A stretch of 64,000 nt of DNA from Gentiana macrophylla (GCA_026214975.1 CM047807.1:66939824-67003823); one strand, 5' to 3'; positions 23,700-34,831 are shown, counted from the stretch's first letter. The notes: generated from the sequence alone by a model not told the origin. Program-made: numbers and translations.

Positions 23700-25877
23700 A
23701 AAATGCTTTAGGTACCCAACTCTGTTTGGGTCCATGGTGGTCAGTTGTCAGTACAACTCTGGATATATTTCCATAATGTTTTCTATGGAAATTGTTGCAC
23801 TTATTTTCTTATATATAAGCCACACTTCCATAATATCTTTTCCTGGATTGTGTCTCATTTATATGATTTCTCAGGTCTTCTGTTTGAAACTGATTTCCAA
23901 AATGTCTTTTATTATTAAAAGCTGAATAATAACCATCATTCCTTTTGTACTGATATCTAGACTGATCTTTGTACTGAGACTTTTGCTGAGAACTGGGATA
24001 AGTTCTCTGCTGAGTATTGGACTGAAACTTGTGATAAGTTTTCTGTCTCGAATGATTGTTCCTATCAGTTTTAATAGTAGGTTCAGTAAAATTCCAATCA
24101 TCATCAGTGGGATATAGTCTGCCTTTCCCCCTTGATGTGTGAATATGTGAATGATTGACATTCTTAGATTTACTCTGATTATAATTTCTCTGGTTCTTGA
24201 CTTGATCAGTTTTTGTAGATCTGGCAGTTGATATGCCATTTCTGTTTCCCTGAGGTACAGCTGGTCTACCTTTTGATTTACCTTTGTTGGTAGGTACGGC
24301 TGTCTTCTTAGAAAAATGAGTTGATTTATGTGAGGCTGACTTTACAGGTTCAACAATTTTCTAAGTCTGTGGAAGTTGCTCAGCTACAAACTTAATACCA
24401 GTTTTGATATTAGGTTCAACAAATTTGCTGGTTCCCTCCTTAGAAGATTGCTATGTATCAAATCCTAAGCCGATTCGTCATTTATGGCTTACCTAATTTG
24501 AATCCGATGAGTTGAACTTGATTGAGCAAAAGATTCGATTCTTCTTTGCGATCTGACAAGAGTCGTCACGATTCTTCCCTTTATCAGTTCTAGTCAGTTT
24601 CATCATGTTTAGTTCAGACTTCAATCTTTCAACTTCAAGAATTAGAGCTTCTTTCTCAGCTTTAATTGATTCATAACCGGCTTGGATGGTTACCAAGCGA
24701 TTCATCAATTCGTCAAGTGTTTCTTCTAATTTCGATTTTTTTGGATTGGAGTCGATCGAAGAACATGCATTTTGCACGGAAATCTGAGATGAGGAGTATT
24801 TAGATTTAGATTCACATACTTCATTTGGATCCTCCATATGAGCCATTAGAGCTGTATCATCTGATAATCTTTCAGTGCCAGCTTCATAGTCTGACTCGTC
24901 TCCGGCTAAAAGTGCTCTTACGCGATTTTTCATTCTTTGAGTCTTCTTACGATCGACTCTGGACATTGATTTGTAGTGTCCGATTTTTCTGATTGAAGCG
25001 AGAGATACTCATCGTCTTTTCTATTTTCATGAGTCTTTTTGATAAACTTCTGAGTGACTGGATGTCCACTCTTCATTCTTCAAATTCTATTCATCATTAG
25101 AGTCATCTGCTCTTCTATCTCATCCAATTGCTGAAGATTGTTTGATGAGGTTTCTTGATTGTCATTCGAAGCTGCTGCGAGGGCTGTTGTTTTAGGTTCC
25201 TCCAGTACCTTGATTATTGCAGCTGTGCTTGTTAAATCCTCGCTGAATTCATATGCCTTTAGATCTGAGAAGATTTTGAAGGAATCTTCTATATCAAGTC
25301 TTCTTGATTCTTCCATTCTTGTAACCTTCATCTTCCAGCACATGGATAAAGCGTTCAAGATTCTTGTGTTGATTTCCTTCTTGGTGTACTCGAGCTTGAG
25401 TAATGCTAGTTCGTCCATTATGGCACTGAATCTTGTTTCCATCTGATCAACATTCTCGACTGACTTCATCTTGAAATTCTCAAACTTTTGTTTTGCCACT
25501 GAGATATTGTTTTCTTTGATGGAGTCAGTTCCTTCACAAACCAATTGAAGTTTCTCCCACATTTCTTTTGCATTAGTTCAATCTTTGACCTTCAGATACA
25601 TATTGCTGTCAAGAGTTCTGAGTATGATATCCATGGCAACATTGTTCAGGTTGTTTCTCTTTCGGTCATCACTGGTCCAGTCGTTTTTGGGCTTTGGAAC
25701 TCTAACTTGTTCACCATTGACAGTTTGCATGTGAGTGATTTGGAGAGGTCCATCAGTGAGTACATCTATCATCTCATCATGAGAGGCTGCTAGAAAGGCC
25801 TGCAAACGACGTTTGTATTCATCAAATCTGTCCATGTTGCACATTAGCATCTGTCTGGCATACTGATTGTTATCCAT
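23700..25877 (-). pseudogene. Copia-C gag
   Basis: Start at 25877 (MDNNQYARQMLM). Blocks: 25877-25578 with MDRFDEYKRRLQAFL; 25562-25080 with WEKLQLVCEGTDSIKENNIS and a coiled-coil end; 24966-24493 with a charged segment and heptads; 24239-23871 before protease. The first two are one frame interrupted by a stop near 25575. A zinc-knuckle remnant before 24966 keeps only its last cysteine. Start and organisation parallel Copia-B gag. Confidence 0.83.
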
Positions 25878-26004
25878 TGTGTGAGTGAACGAAAACTGGA
25901 TTATGAAAAGATTGGAAACTAAAAGACTGAGCTTTTTCAGGAGAGCAACTAGAGGAGATAATTAGAGCAAGTGAGTTTTCAACAATGACTTGTTAAAAAA
26001 CACT

Positions 26005-26016
26005 GCTCTGATACCA
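26005..26016 (-). other. Primer binding site of Copia-C
   Basis: Minus-strand TGGTATCAGAGC, a perfect initiator-Met site, two bases inside the 5' LTR. Confidence 0.92.
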
Positions 26017-26018
26017 AT

Positions 26019-27816
26019 TGTTGGTCCCTTAGAAAGGCTAACACACGTTTAAGGGGGGGTGAATAAACTTGTCACAAAAAACTAGATTATTAACAATTAA
26101 GGTTCAGTTTTAACTTGTGTGGAGTTGAGCTGACTTAGCTGAGTCTAAGTCAAATTGACTTATAACAAATTGAGTCAACCGGCAAGTGGATATAATTTTA
26201 GCCTTTATCGGATCTTGTTGATTCTTTAAGAAAAATTTGAATATGCAAAAGCGAATTACAGTGAATGTCGGTTTGTGGTATATCTTGATAACAATCGGGC
26301 CATTATCTTTGAATAAATACTAATAAATGATGTATAAGTAAATGACACTGAATGTAAATGCGTAAAGTAAGTAGAGCAAGAATTATAGTGGTTCCAGGTG
26401 GTATAATCCTGTCAGTCCAATCTTCCCCTGTGATGTAGGAGGAAAATTCCACTAGAACTCCTTGAAGTACGCTGTTACAAAAAGTCCTAAACGATAGTCC
26501 TTGACTAATTCCTAGTGCCACTATCTAAACAACTAAAGAACATGTTGGATTGCTGCTCTTCAACTGCTTGAACCACTGGTCCTTGGAGGGTTGTGTTGCC
26601 TCTTCACCAGCTACCAGCACAAACACAGTCTACCCATCTGCAAATGACAACTGTCCTTGGCAAATACTTAACCGGATTGCTTCACAGTCTAAACCTTTGA
26701 TTAAGAATCAAAGTTGGGCTGAGAATCAATAAATTGATTCTTGCTTGTGGTTCTTCAACGTGTCGAAATCTGGATATGATCAATGTAGCTTGAACACTTG
26801 AAGAATTATAGATATGATCTTGTTGAGGGCAGATATTGATAGCAATTCAGATGAACTAGACTTGTAATCAAAATGCTTGTAAATCGGTGTTATTGTGTTT
26901 TTGATCCTTGATGCCAAGTCCTCTATTTATAGTGTGAGGTCCAACGTTCATCTTGCAGGAATTTGAATTGTACCAACGTCTATATTTTTAGATGTCAGGT
27001 GTCAGTGACCGTTCTGACATGTCAGTTCTTCATCCAATAAAAATCCTTGATTTGTAACGTTCGAATGTACTTTCAGTTGCTTTGATGGCTGACTATAAAC
27101 TGAGTATGCTGATTAGTTTTATACTGAGTATGTCAGTTATCAGTTTGTTAACTGACTTAGAGCGTTAACTGAGTTTTTACTCTTCTTCAAAATCTCAGTA
27201 CTCTACTAGTCTGATTTTATGTGACTGAATCAGATTACACCATTCTTTAAACAAATCATCTAAGATATCATTGTCCTTATGATTATTAGGTCTTCTACAA
27301 GATCTATAAAGTCAGTTCAGGCCATCACAGACTTACCTGAATCCTAACTTTACAGTCTCGGCTTTAAGTCTTCACAACTGAGTTTGAACCCTCAGTTCTT
27401 TAAATCTCTTCTACAACTCAATTCTTCGAATACTGAGTTTGTTCCCTCAGCCTTCCGGAGTTTGTTCCCTCAGCCTTTAGTTCTAGATAAGTCAACCGAG
27501 TCTGTGTCCCTCAGCGAACTTACCTTCTTCAGTTCTGAGTATGACTTCAGTTTTGGGTGTACATCTTCAGTCTTATGTCAAGTTCTAGTTTTCTAGATGA
27601 TTTCCAGTTTTTAGTTTTACGACACTTTTATATATTACAGTGCTTGTCTGATATAACCAATACAATTATCAGACTCTAGTAAAACCTATACACAGTTTTA
27701 GACATCTTTTAGCCTTTCACTATAACAGCTAGTTTCAGTACTTTATCAATGAGGTGTAAACAAATAAGTAACCAAATAAGATGAATCATCATCAAAACTA
27801 AATTTTATTTCCAACA
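26019..27816 (-). repeat. 5' LTR of Copia-C (only LTR present)
   Basis: TGTTGGTCCC to TTTCCAACA on the plus strand, about 1.8 kb. The minus-strand TATA box CTATAAATAG lies near 26922-26932. A CTCAG-rich region at 27300-27560 contains several ACTGAGTTTG-like repeats. Confidence 0.88.
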
Positions 27817-27821
27817 AGGTG

Positions 27822-28582
27822 GAAGGATTTGGTGGGATAGTGGGTAGAGGAGTAATTAGGGTGAGGCCTTTGAGGGGTTTGATTGATGGGATTGAGGTGG
27901 AATTATGGTGGAGTGTGGGAATAGATGAAAAGGTGGAAATAGGGAAAATGGGGTGATTTTGCTGACTGGTAGGTTTCTGATGCAACGTGTGTCCTCCACA
28001 TGTCTATAAAAATTCTGCTTTTTAATCTGGCATTCAGAACCTGAAAAAACCTAGCTCGGTAAACCGGAGGTAACTCTCGGTTTACCGGGGCTTCTTTTCA
28101 CCAAATTTCTCTGTACTCCTTCTCTGCACACCTTATAATAACTTCAGGCTCAATCCTTACCTCAAAATGACTAGTTCCTTACTCCTTTTGTTGTTATTTC
28201 CGACTCAATGCTAACCTACTTCACTAGAATCCACAACGAGTAAAAAAAACCTTTCAACAACCATCGGTTTCAAGCCTAAGGGTGCGGTAGGATGAAAAAA
28301 GCTCATCCCTTCATCCAACTACTTTTATTCATTCCTATCCTATCTAAGGGTTCAAGAGAATAGTTCTGAGTTTAAAGTCGTCAGCTCGACTTACCTTCGG
28401 ATCTTCAATCAGTCAAAAGTCGGGGCCTTGACTCGCCAAACTTACATCTTTGAGGTTTCAGCCGTCATGCACTTCCATTATCATTGGTCATTATATTTCG
28501 AGAGTGCCTTATCCCGGTTTTCCAAAAGAACTTTATGAGCTCTCATCCTAGCACGCCTCTCGCTCTTTGCTCGTGTGCTAGG
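27822..28582 (-). other. Gypsy interior between Copia-C and the protease region
   Basis: Purine-rich on the plus strand near 27820-27960. It contains a paired GGTAAACC motif at 28055-28090. This is where pol would be expected, but no RT or integrase motif is seen. Confidence 0.5.
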
Positions 28583-29560
28583 TCATCCTCTGCTTTGAGA
28601 TTTAATCTTTATGCCTAAGGATTCCACATTTTCCACTTTAAGATCTACTTTTTCACTACGCAATACGGAAGGACTAGCTTCCTTGAGCGTTTGGTTGTGG
28701 TCCTTCTCTTCGCTCTCTCTAAGCATTAATCTCATGAATTCTTGCTCACAGGGTTCCACTAAAACCTCTCGTTGCTTATGCCCTTCCTTTTCTATCTCCA
28801 TGACTTCCACTTTCCCTGAACAATAAGTCATCTTGCAACTTTCGGGCGTATTATCTAGGGGCTGTAGGATTTTCATTGATATGGCATCATTGTTCAATCT
28901 GAAAGTGATCTCCCCTTTATCGAAGTCCATGATTCCTCTGCTGGTCGCTAAGAACAGTCTACCCAATAGAACTGGGTCACTCGGATCCTCAAGTACGTCT
29001 AAAACAGTTAAATTTAGGGGCCAGAGGCCAGAAGGACAAAATAAGATACAAAATGAAAAAAAAAGGACAAGAAAAAAATAATGGTTTAGAAGGACAAAAA
29101 CGCGCCTACTAATACATGTGTTACTACATGTGGTTGTAGCAACATGTAGTAACACATGTAGTAACATGCACTTTGTCCTTCTCAACCACTATCTTTTTTC
29201 TTGTCCATTTTCCTCATTTTAGATCAAAAACAGTCCTCCACAACCTTTAACCTTGAAATTTATAGGAAATGAGAACCCTCCTGCCTTAATCGTACAATCA
29301 TTTAGCAGGCCGGTAGGCATATCTCGGGTTCGATCGACAAAGGTCATGGACTGTGTTTGATCCATGACAACCGGAAGCTTAATCTTTTGGCAGATGGATA
29401 GAGGAAGAATGTTACAACTTGTACCGGAATCGCAAAGACCTAAACCTACAGATATACCATTGATAGAAATTGGGAGTCAAAAAGTTCCAGGGTCTTCTAA
29501 CTTTTCTGCGGTATCAGAGTCCGGGTAATCTTCAGACTCTGAGAACATGGTGTCCGGATC
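28583..29560 (-). pseudogene. Gypsy gag-protease remnant, interrupted by a MITE
   Basis: From 29560 downward the minus strand reads an acidic linker, then a retropepsin-like region with GLCDSGTSCNILPLSICQK (catalytic Asp in DSG) and MPTGLLNDCTIKAGGF. After the MITE at 29009-29226 it resumes with VLEDPSDPVLLGRLFLATS and GIMDFDKGEITFRLNNDAIS, the conserved C-terminal part of Athila/Gypsy proteases. A Lys/Glu-rich tail runs to 28583. One stop lies just before the domain. The first 60 or so residues of the long ORF starting at 29185 are MITE sequence, not protease. Confidence 0.8.
29009..29226. mobile_element. 218-bp hairpin MITE (hAT-like) in the Gypsy protease
   Basis: AAAACAGT occurs at both 29001-29008 and 29227-29234, an 8-bp duplication typical of hAT. 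The two halves are inverted repeats: GGACAAGAAAAAA and AGAAGGACAAA recur in complement. A central palindrome is built on ACATGTAGTAACACATGT. There is no ORF of its own. Protease similarity resumes exactly outside the element. Confidence 0.85.
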
Positions 29561-30160
29561 CTCCTCCGGATCATCGGAGTCATAGTCGGACGATAGATCA
29601 ATTAGCTCGATAGGAAATGTACCTGGCCGATAAGTCTCATACTCCTTCAGGTTTTCCTCGGCTTCCTGTTTAAGCTTTTCAGTCTCCTCCTACACGCGCT
29701 TCTTATCAGCTTCATATTGCTCTCTGGCTTCTGATCCAGGATACATAGAGATTGGTTTGATGTTCAACACAGTATGAGGCATTGCGTTTGACTTGTCTAG
29801 CCTTAATCGATCTTGCTTGACTGAATTTCGGAAGTGTCCTGATACTCCTACAAAAGAGACAAAATAAAACAAAGGAAAGGTTAGCAACTCCCGCTTCAGT
29901 TGAGGATGAACCCAACAGTTGCTGACCTACTAACTAAAATCAACTAGGAATAACATAGAAAAACAAAGGCTGTTCAGAATTCGACTTTCTGGGCCTCGGT
30001 AACCCGGGGGTAAGCCACGGTAAACCGGACCGAGAATTTCTTATTTTGACAGATTAACAGGTGCATGTTTGATCCAGGACGACTCAAGACTCAAAAGAAA
30101 ATAAATTAAATAAAAAAATGACTTCATAATCAGAATTAAAACGTTTATCCTTGAAATTGG
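29561..30160 (-). other. Gypsy 5' interior (gag region, decayed)
   Basis: Short minus-strand ORFs are present at 29887-29690, but no gag motif is recognised. A directly repeated GGTAA-CCGG pair lies at 29995-30031. Confidence 0.45.
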
Positions 30161-30166
30161 CCATTG

Positions 30167-30184
30167 TCCCCGGCAATGGCGCCA
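30167..30184 (-). other. Primer binding site of the Gypsy element
   Basis: Minus-strand TGGCGCCATTGCCGGGGA, seven bases from the 5' LTR end. It matches the site used by Athila-type Gypsy elements. Confidence 0.88.
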
Positions 30185-30191
30185 AAAATCT

Positions 30192-31600
30192 TGATCGCGT
30201 GTAAGTCACTAACGTCGATATTACTATCAAGAATACTAGGTACATCGTAGTATAGTAAGGGCGAATCAAGGTCGATCCCATATAGACAATGCAACTTTAA
30301 GTACAAACGATTCCAACCTAACAAAGAAGCGACATAGATGGTCTTTGACCAACAATAAACACGAATGAAACTCGGTATTCCTCCCCCTCTTCCCACATAT
30401 CTACTAACTTGGATTAGTTAATCTTTATATTTACTTCCTCACATAATTTCCCTAAATTAATCGAGTGAGCTTTTAGTTTAGTTTTAAGCTACGGGTGCCA
30501 CTCTTAACCAATTTACTCCGACCATGGTAGTAGACAATATATACGTAAGCTACCCTCCTTAATTGGTCCGTAATAGCCCATACGCATAAAGAACTAGAAT
30601 TGCCGATATCGAGTGCTAACTTATACCGCTAACCCGCCTAGACAGCTGTCGACACTGATCAGCACGTTCCTAGGGTCCATCAAGACTATGTCCAAACTTA
30701 CACTTCACTATCAATACTTCATGTTAATTTACAAATACCATAAGTAGATTGGCCAGATCTAATCTACTATTACTTAAACCTGTCGATCAACGTAGCTGAC
30801 GTGAATCCTCCAGATTAAGTTTCCTAAATTTTGCCTCGGTAAACCGGTAGACCTCCGGTTTACCAAAGGGTGGATTTTCTTAATTCTGGATCTACATTGC
30901 TCAGTTACACATGCAGATTAACTAAAACACATAAATACGAACAGATCTACCATGGTTAAGACAAAAAGGAACGTTCAAAGCTTCATACCTTCAACAATGG
31001 AGATCTAGCTCAATCCACTCAAGATAGAGATGGTACAGAATGGGAGAAAACCAGAAATAACTCCTCAAAAGCTTGGAATAACTTTATTTCATCAAATTGT
31101 ATAATGTATATAATAGAATATGCAAAACTTAATAAAACTTGGAACTTATGTAATAATCTGCTACTGATGCTTTATATATATACAATAGGCAACTTATGAC
31201 TCATAGACCCTAACCGACCTAGTAAATGTGGCAGAATCGATTTCGTGTCCCATATGGCTCTCGGTTTACCGGACCTAGCCCACGGTAAACCGGGCTCACT
31301 TTTCTTCATTTTCTTTAGCACATCTCTTCTATGACTTCTTTTACTTGGCCCAACATGCTTCCTTTGATCCAGATCCATTCTCTAATGCTCCAGATTTGGT
31401 ACATTCTATAAAACACGTAAAAGAGGCAAAACAGTACCAAACCTTCGGGAAAATAACACAGATGCAGAATTGCAAACCTAGAAACATACACATAGCATTT
31501 AACACATATTCCATATAATAATGAGCCTATCTATCCTCTCTTTAAGCATAATTCAGGGTGAATAAATGTATAATTAATGGTACTATGTAGGGCGTTATCA
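30192..31600 (-). repeat. 5' LTR of the Gypsy element
   Basis: TGATCGCG to CGTTATCA on the plus strand. It is slightly shorter than 7512-8957 owing to small indels, and is followed by GAAAC. It carries two paired palindromes at 30835-30865 and 31260-31297. Confidence 0.93.
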
Positions 31601-33470
31601 GAAACTCAGCTCCATTGTCAAATCTAATTACTTTAATAATTTTGTGAAATTGAGTGGAGACAAATTTAACAAATGATTTAACAATATCAGAAGTTTCAGA
31701 TTTATGCCTCATAAAGAAAACCGAAGTAAACCTAGAAAAGTCATCCGCAACAGTAAAAAAAAATGTTGTTCATTGACAGTATGTTGTCTTAAAGGACCCT
31801 AAATATCGATGTGAACAAGATCAAATATAGCATTCACAACAATAGTACTCAAAGGAAAAGGATTTTTCTTTAGTTTTGCCGTAGGACAAACATAACAAAA
31901 GTCATTATTACAAAACTTGACATCAGCAGACTGTGAACTAATGACTTGCAATCTCTTATCTGGCAAGTTTCCTAGTCTGTAATGCCATAAAAGATCATCA
32001 TCTAATCTATCAGATAATGTGTGATTTTCTACAACATAAAGCCTTATTGGTTGATCCATGACATATAGTCCTCTGTGTAACTCAGCTGAAGCAATCACTT
32101 TCTTGTTCTTTTCCTGCAAAACACATTTGTTAGCAACAAAAAAAAACAGTTGCACCTTTTGTATGATTAATAAAGGAAGGTAAGGACAAAAGGTTATACT
32201 TGAAACCAGGAATGAAATATACACTATGTAGGACCAGCTGAGGGTTGACCCTGACTTGTCCTATATGTGTGACAGAAATATTATTTCCATTAGGTAATCC
32301 CATTTTATACCAGATGAAGGTTTTGGATTACTTAATAAATCTAATGATCCTACAATGTGATCTGTGGCACCAGAGTCCAAGATCCATTGTATTGATCTTA
32401 CTAAATTTAGAACACATGTCCTTGAAGCAGGTGAGTAATGTGTGACAATCTCAACAGGTTGGCCAACATCAAATCCTGCATGTCTAGAAGGATCAGCACT
32501 CAGCAGAGCCATCAACTTATCAAGTTTATGTGCAGTAAGATTTGGGAAGCCTAGTCCAGTAGACCTATTTTGGACATTATCTTCTTCTGCTGACTGTTCT
32601 TCCTCTACCAAATTAGCCCTTTTTGACTTGAAACCAATAGGATAGCCATGTTTCTTGTAACAAGTCTCTTCAGTATGACCATTGAATATACAAAAAAATA
32701 CATTGAACCTTTTTGAGATTCTTAGGTTGGGCATTTGCAGCAGTCCCTGAATTTAGTCTGCTGACTTTCGATTTTGCCCTTGTCCATTCTTCTGAGACAA
32801 GAGAACCATAGAATCTTGATTCTTAGCCCTGTTTTCTACGTACAACTTCTGCCTTTCAAATTTCATGGCCATTGCAAAGGAATCATGGATTTCTGGGAAA
32901 GGCACCATCATCATTGCTTGTGAAACCATTGGCTCAAAATCATCCCTCAAACCTTTAATGAATTTCATACATGTTCAGCCTCTATATGATCCATTAGTGT
33001 GCTGATTGCATTGCACTGATATTAAGGATCATAATAACAAACTGACATAGGCCTGATAGTCTTGATTTCTTCCCATGGAACCATCAATTTTGTAAAATAT
33101 TGATTGACAGAATCAGTACCGTGTTTCTGCAGATGCATCTCTTCATGAAGATTTGAAAGCCTCAATACATCAATATTAGAAAATGTACTGCAAGATTCTT
33201 CCAAACTGCATTTGCAATCTTGAAGTACATCACACTCTGGCATTGGTGTTCTCTACAGAATTCAAGATCCATGATCTCACCATTTTGTCACATTGTCTCA
33301 ATGCATGAAAATCTGTTGAAACTACTTCTGGCCTTTTGATTGTGTCGTCTACGAAGCCAATTTTATTCTTGGTGATCAACACCATCTTCATTGACATTTT
33401 CCATGGATTATAGTTGTTTCCATTCATCAATGGCTGAACAAGAACCAATGACGGATTCTTATTAGGATGA
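31601..33470 (-). pseudogene. Copia-A gag, protease and first part of integrase
   Basis: The gag N-terminus near 33448 has the plant Copia signature NGNNYNPW followed by KNKIGFVDD. Further gag blocks lie at 33243-33022 and 32968-32753. A damaged CCHC knuckle (CIFNGHTEETC, first cysteine pair incomplete) precedes the protease motif WILDSGATDHIV at about 32400. GAG-preIN sequence (LLWHYRLGNLPDKRL) and the start of integrase follow down to 31601, where the Gypsy element cuts in. Frames change at least three times. The matching second half is at 5207-7511. Confidence 0.87.
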
Positions 33471-33723
33471 ACATAGAATGAACTGGATGGGCTTAATTCT
33501 TGTTTCTTCGCTTCCGTGACTACAAAGAATACTAGAACTCAACAAATATCAACAATAAATGTGAAATGAAAAGAAAAACGATCAAGAAATGATCAAAAAA
33601 CTCAGGAAAGCGATGACATTTTACACTCAAGGAAATGAAATCACAGAGAAGATGAAGAACACTCTTAAGTTTCTTCAAAGACTAGAGAAAACACAGGAAA
33701 GTATTTAGAAATTCTCAAATTAT

Positions 33724-33736
33724 GGCTCTGGTACTA
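33724..33736 (-). other. Primer binding site of Copia-A
   Basis: On the minus strand TAGTACCAGAGCC follows the 5' LTR directly. It differs from the usual TGGTATCAGAGC initiator-Met site at a few positions. Confidence 0.75.
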
Positions 33737-34046
33737 TGATGAAGTTTGTATAATTACAAACAGAAAATAAAATGCGGAAATGTTATTGATGAACTAAAAG
33801 TTACAAGTCGGATTACAATGCAACTAATCAAGAGGTATTTATAGCTTCAAACACCTCGTGTATCAGTTAGAAGTAAGTTACAATCAGTTACAACAAACTA
33901 TAACTAAATAACCATTTTCTATATTACACTACACTAAAATACTCAGCAGGCTGCTGTGTCTTCACACTGTCAGCATGATGTTGCGTGTCAGCTGAGTGTG
34001 TCGGCAAATTGCACTCAACATTCCCTTCTGCCTGTATACTGTAACA
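33737..34046 (-). repeat. 5' LTR of Copia-A
   Basis: A 310-bp copy of 4850-5159, running TGATGAAG to GTAACA on the plus strand. Scattered substitutions separate the two LTRs, indicating an older insertion than Copia-B. Confidence 0.9.
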
Positions 34047-34572
34047 TACGTGGATATGATAAGTACTTGCTTTCAAGTACTGAACTAGATTCTCAATGTG
34101 CTATTGGGGGCATGAAGCTAAATTTGTTAGAGATGAATCAAATGTATTCAGAAGCAAATAAAGAGAATGCAAGAATGAAAGCATTTGATCCAAGAACAAG
34201 AGCTTCAGATCTAGAAAGAGGAAGAAGTTGATGAATGCTTACAAAAGAAAAATAAACATTTGAAGAATAAAGATGTGTATTAATCGATGCCGGAGAGCAT
34301 TTTCAAAGATGGTTGGCTGATGAAAAAGATAAAATATCAAGTGTATATGGAGAGGATTCAAGCAACTGTTGTATTAATCTAGGGACATATATTTTGGACT
34401 TGATCAAAATACAAACATCAAATGAAAAATTAAAGGAGAATATAAACAAAATGTCACATGAGTTACATTAATATGAACTTCTTGTGGAGCAGTTTGTGGA
34501 AACATCAAACTAGAAGATTTGGTGAATTCAATAGAAAGGAAACGCAGAATATCAGAAAATGTTGAAGAATAG
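34047..34572 (+). pseudogene. Coiled-coil protein pseudogene, first piece
   Basis: Plus-strand reading shows heptad-like, charged sequence: LNLLEMNQMYSEANKENARM, then in shifted frames HFQRWLADEKDKISSVYGED and LIKIQTSNEKLKENINKMS. This resembles the tail of a long coiled-coil protein such as a plant kinesin, but no motor or diagnostic motif is present, so the family is a guess. Stops and frameshifts are frequent. It is bounded on the left by Copia-A and on the right by Copia-D, both of which seem to have inserted into it. Confidence 0.45.
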
Positions 34573-34831
34573 TGACATTCTTCAATAAGAACAGTTACAC
34601 TAGTTTTGAAGAAAGAAAATGCAATCGTATTATGAATTGTATTAGTTTACAACTTAATAATTATCCTTCTATGACTCCATGCTACTTATATAGGAGTGTA
34701 GCTAGCTTGGTAACCGCTAATAACCGCCTAACAAACTGTCAACTAACTTTTTGGAAAAGTGTTTGATGAAATGCCAATAAGAGTGAACTTGATCATCTTC
34801 AACTTGAGTGATGCAGTGTATTCCTCAATAC
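34573..34831 (-). repeat. 3' LTR of Copia-D
   Basis: It shares about 210 bp with 43911-44121, including ATTATGAATTGTAT and AACCGCTAATAACCGCC. Minus-strand TATATAAG lies near 34684-34692. The polypurine tract CTTGAGGGGGG abuts it at 34832-34846. Confidence 0.8.

Larger units (their letters stand above)
22816..27816 (-). mobile_element. Copia-C: one-LTR sirevirus-like Copia, truncated inside integrase
   Basis: On the minus strand: a 1.8-kb 5' LTR (27816-26019), initiator-Met primer site, gag, protease and the first two-thirds of integrase, ending at 22816 with sequence GCAACA and no 3' LTR. AGGTG is present immediately outside both ends (22811-22815 and 27817-27821). The LTR starts TGTTGGAAAT and ends GACCAACA. 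Protein similarity to Copia-B is clear across gag and integrase. It lies inside the Gypsy element. Whether the truncation happened before or during integration is discussed under findings. Confidence 0.85.
7512..31600 (-). mobile_element. Athila-like Gypsy element, non-autonomous, hosting Copia-B and Copia-C
   Basis: LTRs of about 1.4 kb (7512-8957 and 30192-31600) begin TGATAACGCC and end CACGCGATCA on the minus strand. The 5-bp duplication GAAAC flanks them. TGGCGCCATTGCCGGGGA lies seven bases inside the 5' LTR and matches the primer site used by Athila-type elements. A G-rich tract precedes the 3' LTR. Minus-strand coding remnants are a gag/protease region (28583-29560) and a plant-transposon ORF near the 3' end (21498-22435). 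I find no reverse transcriptase, RNase H or integrase in what remains after removing the nested elements, so it needed help in trans or lost pol by deletion. The Athila label rests on primer site, LTR length and the 3' ORF. Confidence 0.9.
4850..34046 (-). mobile_element. Copia-A: Ty1/copia retrotransposon, split by a 24-kb nested Gypsy
   Basis: Two 310-bp LTRs (4850-5159 and 33737-34046) of the same sequence family bound the element. Reading on the minus strand, the order is 5' LTR, initiator-Met-like primer site, gag, protease, integrase start, interruption, integrase end, reverse transcriptase, RNase H, polypurine tract, 3' LTR. The interruption is exact: GAAAC is duplicated at 7507-7511 and 31601-31605 around the Gypsy insertion, and pol resumes across it. 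Without the nested DNA the element is about 5.1 kb, normal for a short-LTR Copia. All ORFs are broken by stops and frameshifts. The outer flanks (TAAAT and TACGT) match at only three of five bases, so its own target duplication is eroded or not fully supported. Confidence 0.9.

Noticed and set aside
29009..29185. N-terminal part of the 200-residue ORF as a signal peptide for the protease.
   Set aside because: The hydrophobic start is encoded by the MITE inverted repeat and is not part of the ancestral protein.
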